The position numbers and the translations under genes were made by a program. The notes under the pieces were generated by a model, which saw only the letters and a list, made by a program, of their open reading frames with translations, did not search any database and was not told where the DNA came from. A stretch of DNA of 64,000 nt, from contig NZ_FWYD01000009.1 in the NCBI RefSeq assembly GCF_900176485.1, forward strand, positions 52,052 to 116,051, read 5' to 3'. This document shows, piece by piece, positions 26,667-35,598 of the stretch (the first letter of the stretch is position 1; every line of letters starts with the position of its first letter). The stretch comes from Primorskyibacter flagellatus (lineage in GTDB: Bacteria > Pseudomonadota > Alphaproteobacteria > Rhodobacterales > Rhodobacteraceae).

Positions 26667-26801
26667 TCACCCGAAGATCAATTGGTGCCGCGCTGCTGCG
26701 CATCCATCGCCCCCTTCGACCGGGTAGAAGACGGCCAGTTCCGCTGCGCCTGGCGCGGCGATAGCGACGGCCGTACATAACCCTTTCTGAAGTCTGGTCA
26801 T
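26667..26801 (-). CDS. Possible 44-residue protein in the metal-resistance module
   Basis: ATG at 26801 opens 44 codons ending TGA at 26667. The product begins MTRLQKGLCTAVAIAAPG and has two Cys and one His. It lies between two MerR-type promoters and would be made from the upstream one. No clear ribosome site (only a weak GAG 5 bases upstream), and no family I recognise. It may be a remnant of a lost gene, a leader peptide or a chance frame. Confidence 0.25.
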   Translation of the reverse strand: MTRLQKGLCTAVAIAAPGAAELAVFYPVEGGDGCAAARHQLIFG

Positions 26802-26838
26802 CTGCTCGGAATGCTTTGCAGTACCTCATTTTGACGCT

Positions 26839-26869
26839 TGCATAGAAGCTACAGCAGGTAGAGGTTCGG
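26839..26869 (-). promoter_or_regulatory. Second MerR-type promoter-like site
   Basis: On the minus strand CCGAAC (26869-26864), a 19-base spacer and TATGCA (26844-26839). The spacer holds CTCTAC-ctgct-GTAGC, closely matching the zntA operator (GAACCT and GCTGTAG shared at the same positions). The -35 is weaker than that of zntA. It points in the same direction as zntA, upstream of the 44-codon frame. Confidence 0.6.
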
Positions 26870-26931
26870 GCTCTTTTCTGATCGCAAACATGCAAATAGT
26901 CTGTTCGTGAAACCCTTGCCTGTCCGAGCGA

Positions 26932-26956
26932 CGAAACCTACAATGGCTGTAGCAAT
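26932..26956 (+). promoter_or_regulatory. Possible third MerR-family operator before merR
   Basis: ACCTACA-atg-GCTGTAG repeats the half-sites of the two operators above. It sits immediately before the ribosome binding site of the regulator gene, and no -10 follows at the proper distance. If real it would be an autoregulatory binding site, not an activated promoter. Confidence 0.35.
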
Positions 26957-26969
26957 CAGGAGGCTTCCC

Positions 26970-27398
26970 ATGTTGTCGATCGGCACACTTGCCAAGCGGA
27001 CTGGCGCGAAAGTACAGACGATCCGTTACTACGAACAAATCGGCTTGATGCCGGAGCCGGGTCGGACCGAAGGCGGTCAGCGCCGGTACGGAAATGCGGG
27101 GCTTGATCGTCTGGCGTTCATCCGCCACTCTCGCGAACTCGGATTTTCTCTCGAGGCAATCCGGGAGTTGCTGGACCTTTCGGACAGCCCTGAACGATCC
27201 TGCGCGCAGATCGACGCGGTCGCCCAGAGACAGCTTCACGAGGTCGAGGCCCGCATCACTCGGCTGAAGGCGCTTCGGATCGAGCTGCGACGGATGCTTG
27301 ACGAATGCAGTGCTGATCGGGTTGCCGATTGCCGCATTCTCGAGGTGCTGCGCGATCATGAAGAGTGCCTGTCCAATCACGACGGGACTGGCATCTGA
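26970..27398 (+). CDS. MerR-family heavy-metal regulator (CadR/ZntR/PbrR-like)
   Basis: 142 residues. The winged HTH is at the N-terminus: [20 protein letters not shown] then [10 protein letters not shown] and [20 protein letters not shown]. Metal ligand candidates are C78, C113, C121, C133 and H136, the pattern of Zn/Cd/Pb sensors, not copper CueR or mercury MerR. AGGAGG precedes ATG 26970 by six bases. It is divergent from zntA and should activate it by distorting the 19-bp-spacer promoter when metal is bound. Metal choice between Zn, Cd and Pb cannot be read from sequence. Confidence 0.9.
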   Translation: MLSIGTLAKRTGAKVQTIRYYEQIGLMPEPGRTEGGQRRYGNAGLDRLAFIRHSRELGFSLEAIRELLDLSDSPERSCAQIDAVAQRQLHEVEARITRLKALRIELRRMLDECSADRVADCRILEVLRDHEECLSNHDGTGI

Positions 27399-27400
27399 CG

Positions 27401-27724
27401 TTGGCGGCGCTGATCTACCCTCTCGCTGCGCTGGCCGAAATCGCCGGATGTTTCGCCATCTGGGCTTGGTGGCGGAGCGGTGCATCCGTGCTTTGGCTTC
27501 TTCCCGGCATTACGAGCCTCGCGCTGTTCGGCTGGTTGCTTGCGCAGGTCGAGGCCGGCTTCGCAGGGCGCGCCTTCGCGGCCTATGGCGGTGTCTATAT
27601 CGCCGCCTCGCTCCTCTGGATGTGGGGTGCGGAAGGGCAACGGCCGGATTTCTGGGATTTTTTTGGCGCAGCCCTGTGCTTGATTGGTGCCAGCTTGATC
27701 CTCGTCGCCCCGCGCGCAGGGTAA
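27401..27724 (+). CDS. YnfA/UPF0060 family membrane protein
   Basis: 107 residues with four membrane helices. YnfA hallmarks are [43 protein letters not shown] and [10 protein letters not shown] at the end. It begins at TTG 27401, two bases after the MerR stop, so it is co-transcribed with the regulator; an ATG at 27365 inside merR is the alternative. The family is related to small multidrug transporters. It is repeatedly seen beside metal-resistance genes, but no substrate is proven. No terminator is obvious in the 240-base gap that follows. Confidence 0.85.
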   Translation: MAALIYPLAALAEIAGCFAIWAWWRSGASVLWLLPGITSLALFGWLLAQVEAGFAGRAFAAYGGVYIAASLLWMWGAEGQRPDFWDFFGAALCLIGASLILVAPRAG

Positions 27725-27965
27725 CAAAGTCTTCAAAGATACCGAGTTTAAGTGCGGTGCAATCAAGGCTTCCGCGCTAGTCAAAACGGCGCTTATGGGC
27801 TCTCTGCGCCGATCAGGGATGACCGGTTTCATTCTGTAAGCGCCAGTGAACCGCCGATGAAAGCCTGCTGAACTTATATGTGACGAACGACCCGTCAGAG
27901 GGTAGGCGGTACCGCGGATACCAAAGAACCAGCACCTATTGGCAATTCCATCGGGAAGAAAGACG

Positions 27966-28550
27966 TCAGCCGGTTTCGGTGCGGCCGCGCCGATCCATGC
28001 GCAACGCGGAATAAAGAACATGTGTCCGCCAGCGTCCGTTGATCTGAAGATAGCTTTGCGCCACGCCTTCATATTTGAAACCGCAGCCTTCCAGCACCGC
28101 CCGCGACGCAAGGTTTTCCGGAAGGCAGGCGGCCTCTAGCCGGCTAAGGTCCATCCGGGTGAAGGCGTGATGCTCGATCGCCCGGATCGCCTCTCGCATA
28201 TAACCGTGCCGCGCAAATGGTGCGCCGATCCAGTAGCCAAGCGTGCCGGACTGCGACGGGCCGCGGCGGATATTGTCCAGTGTTATGGCACCCAGCAGCA
28301 TGTCATCCTCGCGCCGGATCAGGAACATCGGCAGTGCCGTGCCGCCGGAAACAGAGCGGGACGCCCAGTAGACACGGTTCGTGAATGCCTTGCGGCTGAG
28401 ATGGTCATTGGACCAGGTGGGTTCCCAGGGCGTCAGGAAATCGGCGCTGTCATGGCGCAGGGATGTCCAGGCATTGAAGTCCGAATGCTGCGGCGGGCGC
28501 AGGGTCAGTCTTTCGGTCTCTATCCTGACCTTGCGCCGGGACAGCAGCAT
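27966..28550 (-). CDS. GNAT N-acetyltransferase, RimJ/RimL type
   Basis: 194 residues. RIETERLTLRPPQHSDF at the start, LLGAITLDNIRRG and LGYWIGAPFARHGYMREAI (acetyl-CoA site), then LEAACLPENLASRAVLEGCGF are the RimJ pattern. RimJ proteins acetylate the N-terminus of ribosomal protein S5 or other amines. Its ATG overlaps the TGA of the M16 peptidase (TGATG), so it closes the operon ctaC to here. Confidence 0.9.
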   Translation of the reverse strand: MLLSRRKVRIETERLTLRPPQHSDFNAWTSLRHDSADFLTPWEPTWSNDHLSRKAFTNRVYWASRSVSGGTALPMFLIRREDDMLLGAITLDNIRRGPSQSGTLGYWIGAPFARHGYMREAIRAIEHHAFTRMDLSRLEAACLPENLASRAVLEGCGFKYEGVAQSYLQINGRWRTHVLYSALRMDRRGRTETG

Positions 28551-29812
28551 CAGGCCACCCGGCGGGCCTGCAAGTCATCAATCGTCGGCGCGGTGCCGAT
28601 TGGCCCGTAAAGCGCCAACGCGGCGGGGGCGGAACTGGCGATGGCGCCTGCAAAATCGCGGACATCCGGCAGGGTCACGGCCTCTATCCGCGCCACGGTT
28701 TCTTCCAGCGACGGGACGCGCCCCCAGATCTGGATCATGCGGGCATGACGTTCGGCGCGTGAGGACGGGCTTTCCAGCCCCATCAACATGCCGGCCTTCA
28801 TCTGGGCGCGGGCACGTTCAACCTCGGCCTGCGACATATCATCGGCGGCGCGCTTGAGTTCGTCAATCGTCAGCCCGATCAATTCGCCCAGCTGTTCGCC
28901 GCTTGTGCCGGCATAGATCGTGGTCATGCCGGTATCGGCATAGGCGCCGGTCTGGGCGAAGATCGTGTAGCACAGCCCGCGTTTTTCGCGGATTTCCTGA
29001 AACAGGCGCGAGGACATGCCGCCGCCAAGCGCCACAGACCAGATCTGCGCGGTATAGATACTATCATCGCGGTAGCCCGGCGATTCGAAGGCCAGCGCGA
29101 AATGCGCCTGTTCCAGATCCTTGTCGCGACGGAAATCACCGCCCGAGAACTGTGCAGGCAGCGCGATGGCTGCATTGCGCGGCTTGAGGTCGCCGAAAAG
29201 ATCCTCGGCCATGGCAACGATGGCGTCATGGTCCACGGCACCGGCGGCGGACAGGATCATCTGGTCGGGGCCGTAATGTTCGTTCACAAAGCCCGCCAGA
29301 TCATCCCGGCTGAACCCGCTGACGCGGTCAACCTCGCCCAGAATGGTGCGGCCCATCGGCTGATCGGGATAGGCCCGTTCCTGCAACCAGTCAAAGATCA
29401 CATCGTCCGGCGTGTCATGCGACTGGCCGATTTCCTGCAAGATCACGCCGCGCTCGATCTCGATTTCCTTGGCATCGAAAACCGGGTTGAGCAGAATATC
29501 CGCGATCACATCCATGGCCAGCGGCACATCGGCCTTCAACACGCGCGCATAATAGGCCGTTACCTCGCGGCTGGTATAGGCGTTGATATAGCCGCCCACA
29601 TCCTCGATTTCCTCGGCGATCTTCAGCGCGCTGCGCGTCTTGGTCCCCTTGAACGCCATATGTTCAAGGAAATGCGCGATACCGTTCTGTTCCGGTCGCT
29701 CATGCCGTCCGCCGGCGGTCACCCAGATGCCTATGGCCGCGGATTGCAGGCTGGGCATGTGTTCGGTGACGATACGGAAACCATTGGCAAGCGTGGTGGT
29801 TCTGACGGTCAA
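28550..29812 (-). CDS. M16 family zinc peptidase (processing-peptidase-like)
   Basis: 420 residues. The inverted zinc motif HFLEH is at residues 47-51 (H47, E50, H51), with the distal Glu region REVTAYYARVL downstream. The second half is the non-catalytic M16 domain, with GLCYTIFAQTGAYADTG. Similar to the mitochondrial processing peptidase beta subunit and bacterial YmxG. The start appears to be TTG overlapping the thrC stop (TTGA), giving MTVRTTTLANGFRIVTEHMP. No signal peptide, so cytoplasmic or peripheral. Substrate unknown. Confidence 0.93.
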   Translation of the reverse strand: MTVRTTTLANGFRIVTEHMPSLQSAAIGIWVTAGGRHERPEQNGIAHFLEHMAFKGTKTRSALKIAEEIEDVGGYINAYTSREVTAYYARVLKADVPLAMDVIADILLNPVFDAKEIEIERGVILQEIGQSHDTPDDVIFDWLQERAYPDQPMGRTILGEVDRVSGFSRDDLAGFVNEHYGPDQMILSAAGAVDHDAIVAMAEDLFGDLKPRNAAIALPAQFSGGDFRRDKDLEQAHFALAFESPGYRDDSIYTAQIWSVALGGGMSSRLFQEIREKRGLCYTIFAQTGAYADTGMTTIYAGTSGEQLGELIGLTIDELKRAADDMSQAEVERARAQMKAGMLMGLESPSSRAERHARMIQIWGRVPSLEETVARIEAVTLPDVRDFAGAIASSAPAALALYGPIGTAPTIDDLQARRVA

Positions 29813-31197
29813 TTGGCAAGTCTTTCGCGGATGAGGGTTTCGAGGGCACCAAGGTCGTTTTCAATCCGGGTGACCCGTTCGGGACGGTCATACAGGTCCG
29901 CCATGCGTTCGGGAAGCCCCGGACGAATGCCACTGGCCTTTTCGACCGCATCAGGGAATTTCGCGGGATGTGCGGTGGCCAATGTGATCATCGGCGTGGC
30001 CGGGTCGCGCTGCGCCTCGGCAACCTTGACGCCCACGGCAGAATGGGGGCAAAGCAGCTCGCCCATGGAGGCATGCGCGGATTTGATCGTGGCCAAGGTT
30101 TCTTCTTCGGACACGCGGCCGGAATCGAAGTTTTCCGCGAGCGCCTGAAGCGCCCCCTGGCTGACTTTGAAACCGCCCGATTTCAGTTCGTCCATCAGTT
30201 GCGCCACGGCCTTGCCATCGCGCCCGTAGGCGTCAAACAACGCCCTTTCAAAGTTGGAGGACACCTGAATATCCATCGAGGGGCTGATCGAGGGGTGAAC
30301 CTCGGAAGTGTGATAATCGCCGCTCGTCAGGCACCGGTGCAAAATGTCGTTCTGGTTGGTCGCGACCACCAGCCGGTCGATGGGCAGGCCCATGCGCTTG
30401 GCGATATAGCCCGCGAAGATGTCACCGAAATTGCCGGTGGGCACGGTAAAGCTGATCTTGCGATCCGGCGCGCCAAGGCTGACAGCGGAAGAGAAGTAAT
30501 AGACGACCTGCGCCAGAACGCGCGCCCAGTTGATCGAGTTTACCCCGGCCAACCGAACCTCGTCCCGAAAGTCGAAATCGTTGAACATATCCTTGAGCCG
30601 CGCCTGACAATCGTCGAAATGTCCGTCCATCGCCAATGCATGCACATTCGCCTCTGACGGGGTGGTCATCTGGCGGCGCTGCACCTCGGACACACGGCCA
30701 TGCGGGAACAGGATGAAAACATCGACCGCATCCAAGCCACGGAACGCCTCGATCGCGGCCGATCCGGTATCGCCGGAAGTGGCTCCGACAATGGTCACAC
30801 GCTCGCCGCGCCGGGTCAGCGCCTCTTCGAACAGTTGACCGATCAACTGCATGGCAAAGTCCTTGAAGGCCAGCGTCGGCCCGTGGAACAGCTCCAGCAG
30901 GAAATGATTGGGTGCCAGCTGTACCAGTGGCGCGCGCGCATTATGGCCGAACCCGGCATAGGTCTTGGCAATCAGATCTGCAAAAGTCTCGTCGCTGAAC
31001 GTGTCGCCCACGAAAGGGCGCATGACACGAAAGGCGATTTCCTCGTAGGGCAGGCCGTTCAGGGCGCGGATGTCGGCGGCGCTCATTTGCGGAATGCTCT
31101 CGGGCACATATAGCCCGCCGTCACGGGCCAAGCCGCTCAGCATCGCCTCTTCAAATGTCAGAGCGGGGGCGCTGCCCCTGGTCGAGATATATTTCAC
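29809..31197 (-). CDS. thrC: Threonine synthase
   Basis: PLP enzyme converting O-phosphohomoserine to threonine, 462 residues, the long (yeast/proteobacterial) form. The N-terminus is MKYISTRGSAPALTFEEAML. The PLP lysine is in GPTLAFKDFAMQ, and the phosphate-binding region is VGATSGDTGSAAIEAF. The start is GTG overlapping the surf1 TGA (GTGA), and the end overlaps the M16 gene. It is thus part of the cta operon, a linkage common in Rhodobacterales. lysC at 50.7 kb works upstream in the same pathway. Confidence 0.96.
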   Translation of the reverse strand: MKYISTRGSAPALTFEEAMLSGLARDGGLYVPESIPQMSAADIRALNGLPYEEIAFRVMRPFVGDTFSDETFADLIAKTYAGFGHNARAPLVQLAPNHFLLELFHGPTLAFKDFAMQLIGQLFEEALTRRGERVTIVGATSGDTGSAAIEAFRGLDAVDVFILFPHGRVSEVQRRQMTTPSEANVHALAMDGHFDDCQARLKDMFNDFDFRDEVRLAGVNSINWARVLAQVVYYFSSAVSLGAPDRKISFTVPTGNFGDIFAGYIAKRMGLPIDRLVVATNQNDILHRCLTSGDYHTSEVHPSISPSMDIQVSSNFERALFDAYGRDGKAVAQLMDELKSGGFKVSQGALQALAENFDSGRVSEEETLATIKSAHASMGELLCPHSAVGVKVAEAQRDPATPMITLATAHPAKFPDAVEKASGIRPGLPERMADLYDRPERVTRIENDLGALETLIRERLAN

Positions 31198-31880
31198 GTT
31201 TTAGAGCCTTCCTTGCCTTTGCGCAGCCGCAGCACATAGGCGGCAGTCATGATCAGCCAGATCGCGGCCAGCGAAAACCACGTTATGGCATATTGCAAGT
31301 GATCGTTCGGAATCCCGCTGATGTCCACCGGCAGCGGCGTCACACCGGGCGCTTCGGGGGTTTCGCTGCGCGCGATTACCAGAAACGGCTCGGTGTCCAG
31401 TTGTTGTGCCATTGCGTCGATGTCCCGCGCGAACCAGATATTGCCCGGCACGTCATTGTCGGGCGTGGAACTGTTGCGGTCATCGGGCCAGTGCAGGTTG
31501 CCGATGATATGAGTCTCGCCGGAGCGGTGGGTCTGATTCTCATCCTCGACCGGAACAAAACCGCGATCCACCAGGATGGTGCGGCCCTCGTCGGTGGTGA
31601 AAGGTGCGATGATCCGGTACCCTGCGCCGACGCGTTTGACCGATACCAGCACATGCAATTCGCCCGCGCCGATGCTGCCGCGCAGATCGACCGGGCGGTA
31701 CTTCTGCGCTTCGGGGTCGGGGGTGACGGGCAGGGGGATGGGATCGCCTGCGATTGTCGTCTCGATCCGGGACAGCACGCCACGCTTCCACTCCAGACGC
31801 TGGATCTGCCAGACGCCCAGCGACAGCAGGATCGCGGCACCGGCCGCAGCGAAAATCAGGGTCAGATAGAGGCGCTTCAC
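31194..31880 (-). CDS. SURF1 family cytochrome oxidase assembly protein
   Basis: 228 residues with two membrane helices, one at each end (LTLIFAAAGAAILLSLGVWQ and YAITWFSLAAIWLIMTAAYV), around a periplasmic domain. GVWQIQRLEWK and YRPVDLRGSIGAGELHVL are SURF1 features. SURF1 proteins help insert heme a into subunit I of aa3 oxidase. The start is GTG without a clear ribosome site. It is separated from ctaE by a hairpin with a short T run, which may lower its expression. Confidence 0.92.
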   Translation of the reverse strand: MKRLYLTLIFAAAGAAILLSLGVWQIQRLEWKRGVLSRIETTIAGDPIPLPVTPDPEAQKYRPVDLRGSIGAGELHVLVSVKRVGAGYRIIAPFTTDEGRTILVDRGFVPVEDENQTHRSGETHIIGNLHWPDDRNSSTPDNDVPGNIWFARDIDAMAQQLDTEPFLVIARSETPEAPGVTPLPVDISGIPNDHLQYAITWFSLAAIWLIMTAAYVLRLRKGKEGSKT

Positions 31881-31906
31881 TAAAGACGGGTCCGTTCCAT
31901 GAAAAG

Positions 31907-31930
31907 AGGCGCGCCCGGATGGACGCGCCT
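31907..31930 (-). terminator. Attenuator or partial terminator between ctaE and surf1
   Basis: On the minus strand AGGCGCG (31930-31924) pairs with CGCGCCT (31913-31907) and is followed by CTTTTC. It sits inside an otherwise tight gene string (ctaC to GNAT), 27 bases before the surf1 start. It probably trims expression of the downstream genes relative to the oxidase subunits. Confidence 0.6.
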
Positions 31931-31979
31931 TGGTTTATGCCGGTGCGGTGTCTGAATTCAACCGCAATCGGTGAGACGT

Positions 31980-32780
31980 TCAGCCGGCCCAGATGTAGAC
32001 GACGGCGAAGAGGAACAGCCAGACCACGTCAACGAAGTGCCAGTACCAGGCCGCCATTTCGAAGCCGAGATGCTTTTCCGGGGTAAAATGCCCCTTCAGC
32101 AAGCGCATCAGACAGATGAACAGGAAGATGGTGCCGATCACCACATGCGCGCCGTGAAAACCCGTCGCCATGAAGAAGTTCGCGCCATAGATATTGCCCG
32201 AGAAGCCGAAGGCCGCGTGGCTGTACTCGTATGCCTGGAAGATTGTGAACAGCACGCCCAGAACGATCGCAATGACGAGGCCCCATTTCATATCCTCGCG
32301 GTTGTTCTCATGCACTAGCGCGTGGTGGGCCCATGTCGCTGCCGCACCCGAACACAGCAGGATCAGCGTGTTGATCAACGGCAGGTGCCAAGGGTCGAAT
32401 GTCTCGATCCCGGCGGGAGGCCAGATACCGTCCACGGCAGGGCTGAGCGGACCCATCGGGTACATGGCATGTTTGAAGATCGACCAGAACCAAGCGGCGA
32501 AGAACATCACTTCGGAGGTGATGAAGAAAATGAAACCGTAGCGCAGGCCGATGGCAACAACCGGTGTGTGGTCGCCAACGTGGCTTTCGACCACGACATC
32601 CGACCACCAGCCGAACATGACGTAAAGTGTGGCAACGACGCCAATCACAAAGACCCAAGGGCCATTGTCGTGGAACATCAGCACGGCCCCGAAGAGCATG
32701 ACAAATCCCGCGACGGCACCCAGAAGGGGCCAGATCGAGGGGTTCAGGATGTGGTAGTCGTGGTTTTTGACATGGGCCAT
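31980..32780 (-). CDS. ctaE: Cytochrome c oxidase subunit III
   Basis: 266 residues and seven membrane helices. The N-terminus is [20 protein letters not shown]. Typical features are [19 protein letters not shown] with the conserved Glu, [19 protein letters not shown], and the end [19 protein letters not shown]. It belongs to the aa3-type proton-pumping oxidase. Subunit II (ctaC) is in the same cluster; subunit I (ctaD) is not in the window, as in Rhodobacter where it is unlinked. Confidence 0.96.
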   Translation of the reverse strand: MAHVKNHDYHILNPSIWPLLGAVAGFVMLFGAVLMFHDNGPWVFVIGVVATLYVMFGWWSDVVVESHVGDHTPVVAIGLRYGFIFFITSEVMFFAAWFWSIFKHAMYPMGPLSPAVDGIWPPAGIETFDPWHLPLINTLILLCSGAAATWAHHALVHENNREDMKWGLVIAIVLGVLFTIFQAYEYSHAAFGFSGNIYGANFFMATGFHGAHVVIGTIFLFICLMRLLKGHFTPEKHLGFEMAAWYWHFVDVVWLFLFAVVYIWAG

Positions 32781-32802
32781 TGCGTTTCCCTCGTGGCTTG
32801 GC

Positions 32803-33387
32803 TCAGTTTACGTTTTTTTCGTTGGCGGGACCGTCTTCCAGCGCGGCCTGCGCCTGTTCGGGCAGGTCGATCTGGTGGAAGGTATAGGAAAGGGTGATGT
32901 GGTTGGTATGTTTCGCGTCGCGATCATCGACGATTTCGGGATCGACGTAGAAATTGACCGGCATCTCGACGCGTTCGCCGGGTTGCAGGACCTGCTCGGT
33001 GAAGCAGAAACACTCGATCTTGTAGAAGAAGTTACCAGCGGAATAGGGCGCGACGTTATAGCTGGCCTGACCGGCGATGGGCTTGTCGGTGGGGTTGTAG
33101 GCTTCATAGAAGGCCAGACCCTCTTCGCCGATGCGCAGCGTCATCGTGCGTTGCATCGGTTTGAATTCCCACGGCATGTCACGGTCGGTGCTGGCGTCAA
33201 ACCGGATCTTGATCGTCTGATCCAGAATGTCGGCCCCTGCGGCAGTGGCGACATTGGTCACCCCGCCAAAGCCGGTTACGCGGCAGAACCAGTTATAAAA
33301 GGGCACAGATGCCCAAGCCAGCGCGCCCATCACGACGACGACGCCGACCAGCTGTACTGCGGTCTTGTTTTGTCGATTCATTGTCAT
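32803..33387 (-). CDS. ctaG: Cytochrome c oxidase assembly protein CtaG (Cox11)
   Basis: 194 residues. One N-terminal membrane helix ([20 protein letters not shown]) anchors a periplasmic copper-binding domain. The diagnostic copper motif [14 protein letters not shown] is present, with the strand [11 protein letters not shown] after it. Cox11 delivers copper to the CuB site of subunit I. Its ATG overlaps the TGA of the small upstream gene. Confidence 0.95.
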   Translation of the reverse strand: MTMNRQNKTAVQLVGVVVVMGALAWASVPFYNWFCRVTGFGGVTNVATAAGADILDQTIKIRFDASTDRDMPWEFKPMQRTMTLRIGEEGLAFYEAYNPTDKPIAGQASYNVAPYSAGNFFYKIECFCFTEQVLQPGERVEMPVNFYVDPEIVDDRDAKHTNHITLSYTFHQIDLPEQAQAALEDGPANEKNVN

Positions 33388-33548
33388 CAGTTCTGCACTT
33401 CCGAACGAGGCGCTTCGTAGTCGCCGCGCGTCACCTTGACCACGGTCAGGCCGAAAACGATGGCGATCACCGCGACCAGCACCAGACCGACACCAAGGTT
33501 GCGGCCAAAGCGGCGTTTGTGGATTTCATGTTGTTGACCAAAGCTCAT
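33387..33548 (-). CDS. Small single-helix membrane protein of the cta operon
   Basis: 53 residues, easily missed. [19 protein letters not shown] is a basic cytoplasmic end, followed by one membrane helix of about 20 residues ([16 protein letters not shown]) and a short tail. Its start lies four bases inside the end of ctaB and its stop overlaps the ctaG start, so it is translationally coupled on both sides. Similar short ORFs occur at this place in other alphaproteobacterial cta operons (from memory). It may be an assembly factor or a small oxidase subunit. Confidence 0.85.
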   Translation of the reverse strand: MSFGQQHEIHKRRFGRNLGVGLVLVAVIAIVFGLTVVKVTRGDYEAPRSEVQN

Positions 33549-34486
33549 GCCCAACCTCCCAGGCCGAAGCGGGTCAACCCAGCCTCGACCAGAATGGCAC
33601 CGAAATGCGCGAAAAGATACAGCAGGGACAGCTTGAAGAATTTCCGCTCGGCCGCAAAGTTGTCGGCCTCGCTCATATCTTCGTCGCGGCGCCAGATGTC
33701 CACCGCGCCCTTCAGGAAGAGCGCGTTCAGCACCACGGCCACGGCCAGATAAACCGGCCCGCCGACAGAGGTGAACCCGGTGCCGATGGCAAGCGCTGCC
33801 AGCAGAATCGTATAACCCAGAATGTGGTTACGGGTCGCGCGGCGACCGTGGGTCACGGTCAGCATCGGCACGCCGGCATCGTCATAATCGGACCGCATGA
33901 ACAGTGCCAGCGCCCAGAAATGCGGCGGGGTCCACATGAAGATCAGGGTGAACATCAGGATTGATTCGGGCGCAATGCCGCCGGTCGCGACAGCCCAGCC
34001 GATCATCGGAGGGAACGCACCGGCCGCGCCACCGATCACAATGTTCTGCGGGGTCCAGCGCTTCAGCCAGATGGAGTAGATCACGACGTAGAAGAAAATG
34101 GTGAAGGCCAGCAGGCCCGCCGCGACCCAGTTTGACGCGAGGCCAAGGAAGATGACGCCAAAGGCGGCCAAAGCAACGCCGATGGCCAGCGCCGTGTCGC
34201 CGCTGACGCGGCCGGCGGGGATCGGACGGTTGCGCGTACGTTTCATAACCGCGTCGATATCGGCATCCCACCACATGTTGAGCGCGCCAGACGCACCGCC
34301 GCCGATGGCGATGAACAGGATCGACACAAACCCGATGAACGGATGCACCGGAACGGGGGCGGCCAGCAGGCCGACAAATGCGGTGAACACCACCAGCGAC
34401 ATCACGCGCGGCTTCAGCAAGGCGAAGTAATCACCAAACTGTGCTTCGTTCTCATAGGCGTGGTTGTCGATGCTCGTATCGGTCAT
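33545..34486 (-). CDS. ctaB: Protoheme IX farnesyltransferase (heme O synthase)
   Basis: 313 residues and about nine membrane helices, UbiA prenyltransferase family. The active-site motif [20 protein letters not shown] is clear, and [15 protein letters not shown] lies in the second half. It attaches a farnesyl tail to heme b to make heme O, the precursor of heme A for the aa3 oxidase. It lies between ctaC and ctaG. Confidence 0.95.
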   Translation of the reverse strand: MTDTSIDNHAYENEAQFGDYFALLKPRVMSLVVFTAFVGLLAAPVPVHPFIGFVSILFIAIGGGASGALNMWWDADIDAVMKRTRNRPIPAGRVSGDTALAIGVALAAFGVIFLGLASNWVAAGLLAFTIFFYVVIYSIWLKRWTPQNIVIGGAAGAFPPMIGWAVATGGIAPESILMFTLIFMWTPPHFWALALFMRSDYDDAGVPMLTVTHGRRATRNHILGYTILLAALAIGTGFTSVGGPVYLAVAVVLNALFLKGAVDIWRRDEDMSEADNFAAERKFFKLSLLYLFAHFGAILVEAGLTRFGLGGWA

Positions 34487-34538
34487 CTCGGTCTCCGGTG
34501 CGGCGGGGGCTGGCCCGTCCGCGAAGCAGGGGCGGGAC

Positions 34539-34553
34539 GGCGGAATATCCGCC
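34539..34553 (-). terminator. Hairpin between ctaC and ctaB
   Basis: GGCGGA (34539-34544) and TCCGCC (34548-34553) form a perfect short stem with an ATA loop, 14 bases after the ctaC stop. No T run follows. It may stabilise the ctaC message relative to the downstream assembly genes. Confidence 0.4.
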
Positions 34554-34566
34554 GCCCGTGTCAGGC

Positions 34567-35451
34567 TTAGTTCGCGGCTGCCACGTCATAAGACAGCGGC
34601 TTGCCTGCATATTCTTCGATCGCGCCCTGAAGCCACTGTTCGTAGGCTTCTTCGCTGACGACCTTCACGGTGATCGGCATATAGGCGTGGTCCTTGCCGC
34701 AAAGCTCGGAACACTGGCCGAAATAGACGCCTTCCTTCTCGGCTGTGAACCAAAGTTCGGCCAGACGGCCGGGAACGGCGTCCTGCTTTACCCCAAAGGC
34801 CGGGATGGTCCAGGAATGGATCACGTCGCCGCCGGTGACCTGCATGACGATGGTCTTGCCAACCGGTACGACCACCGCAGTATCCGTCGCGAGCAGGAAT
34901 TCATCCGCGCCATAGCCTGCTTCTTCCAGCATCGCCACGACCTCGGGGGTTTTGACGTAATTGCCGCCGGTCGCGGGTTGGCCAATCATGTAGCTGTCAA
35001 AGCCGAACTCGTGATCGACATATTCATAGCCCCAATACCACTGGTAGCCGGTCACCTTGATGGTGATGTCGCCTTCGGGAATTTCCTGCTGCTTGAACAG
35101 CACCGGCAGCGAGAACGCGCCGATGAAAACCAGAATGACGATTGGTACGACCGTCCAGGCGATTTCCAGCGGCGAGTTATGGGTAAACTTCGCCGGGGTC
35201 GGGTTGGATTTTTCGTTGTAGCGGAAAATGATGTAGAACAGCAGGCCGGTCACAAGGACCACGATGGCGGTGATGATAATCAGAATCATCCCGTCCAGCC
35301 AAAACAGGTCGCGGGCCAGTTCGGTCGCCGCAGGCTGAAAGCCCATTTGACCGGGCAACGGTTTGCCAATGATCTCTAGGCCGTCCTGCGCGGCAGCAGG
35401 CATTGCGTAAAAGGCCGCCATGAGGCCAGTCAGCGTGGATTTCAGTCGCAT
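34567..35451 (-). CDS. ctaC: Cytochrome c oxidase subunit II
   Basis: 294 residues. A signal peptide (ending MPAAAQDG) is followed by two membrane helices (MILIIITAIVVLVTGLLFYI and IAWTVVPIVILVFIGAF). The periplasmic CuA domain has the ligand motif GQCSELCGKDHAYMPI, and YQWYWGYEY is the electron-entry aromatic strip. First gene of the cta-thrC operon, transcribed from the 179-base gap to tldD that carries an FNR-type box. Confidence 0.96.
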   Translation of the reverse strand: MRLKSTLTGLMAAFYAMPAAAQDGLEIIGKPLPGQMGFQPAATELARDLFWLDGMILIIITAIVVLVTGLLFYIIFRYNEKSNPTPAKFTHNSPLEIAWTVVPIVILVFIGAFSLPVLFKQQEIPEGDITIKVTGYQWYWGYEYVDHEFGFDSYMIGQPATGGNYVKTPEVVAMLEEAGYGADEFLLATDTAVVVPVGKTIVMQVTGGDVIHSWTIPAFGVKQDAVPGRLAELWFTAEKEGVYFGQCSELCGKDHAYMPITVKVVSEEAYEQWLQGAIEEYAGKPLSYDVAAAN

Positions 35452-35598
35452 GTGTCACCCTGATCGGTTGCGTGTCTTAGTCGGTCAGGGCGATACCACG
35501 AACATCTGCCGTGGGGCACCCCATTGTGTTGTCGCTGCTTAAAACCATATTCTGTGGGACAGATAAAGAAAGTTGCTTGCGGCAAACAGACGCTTTCG

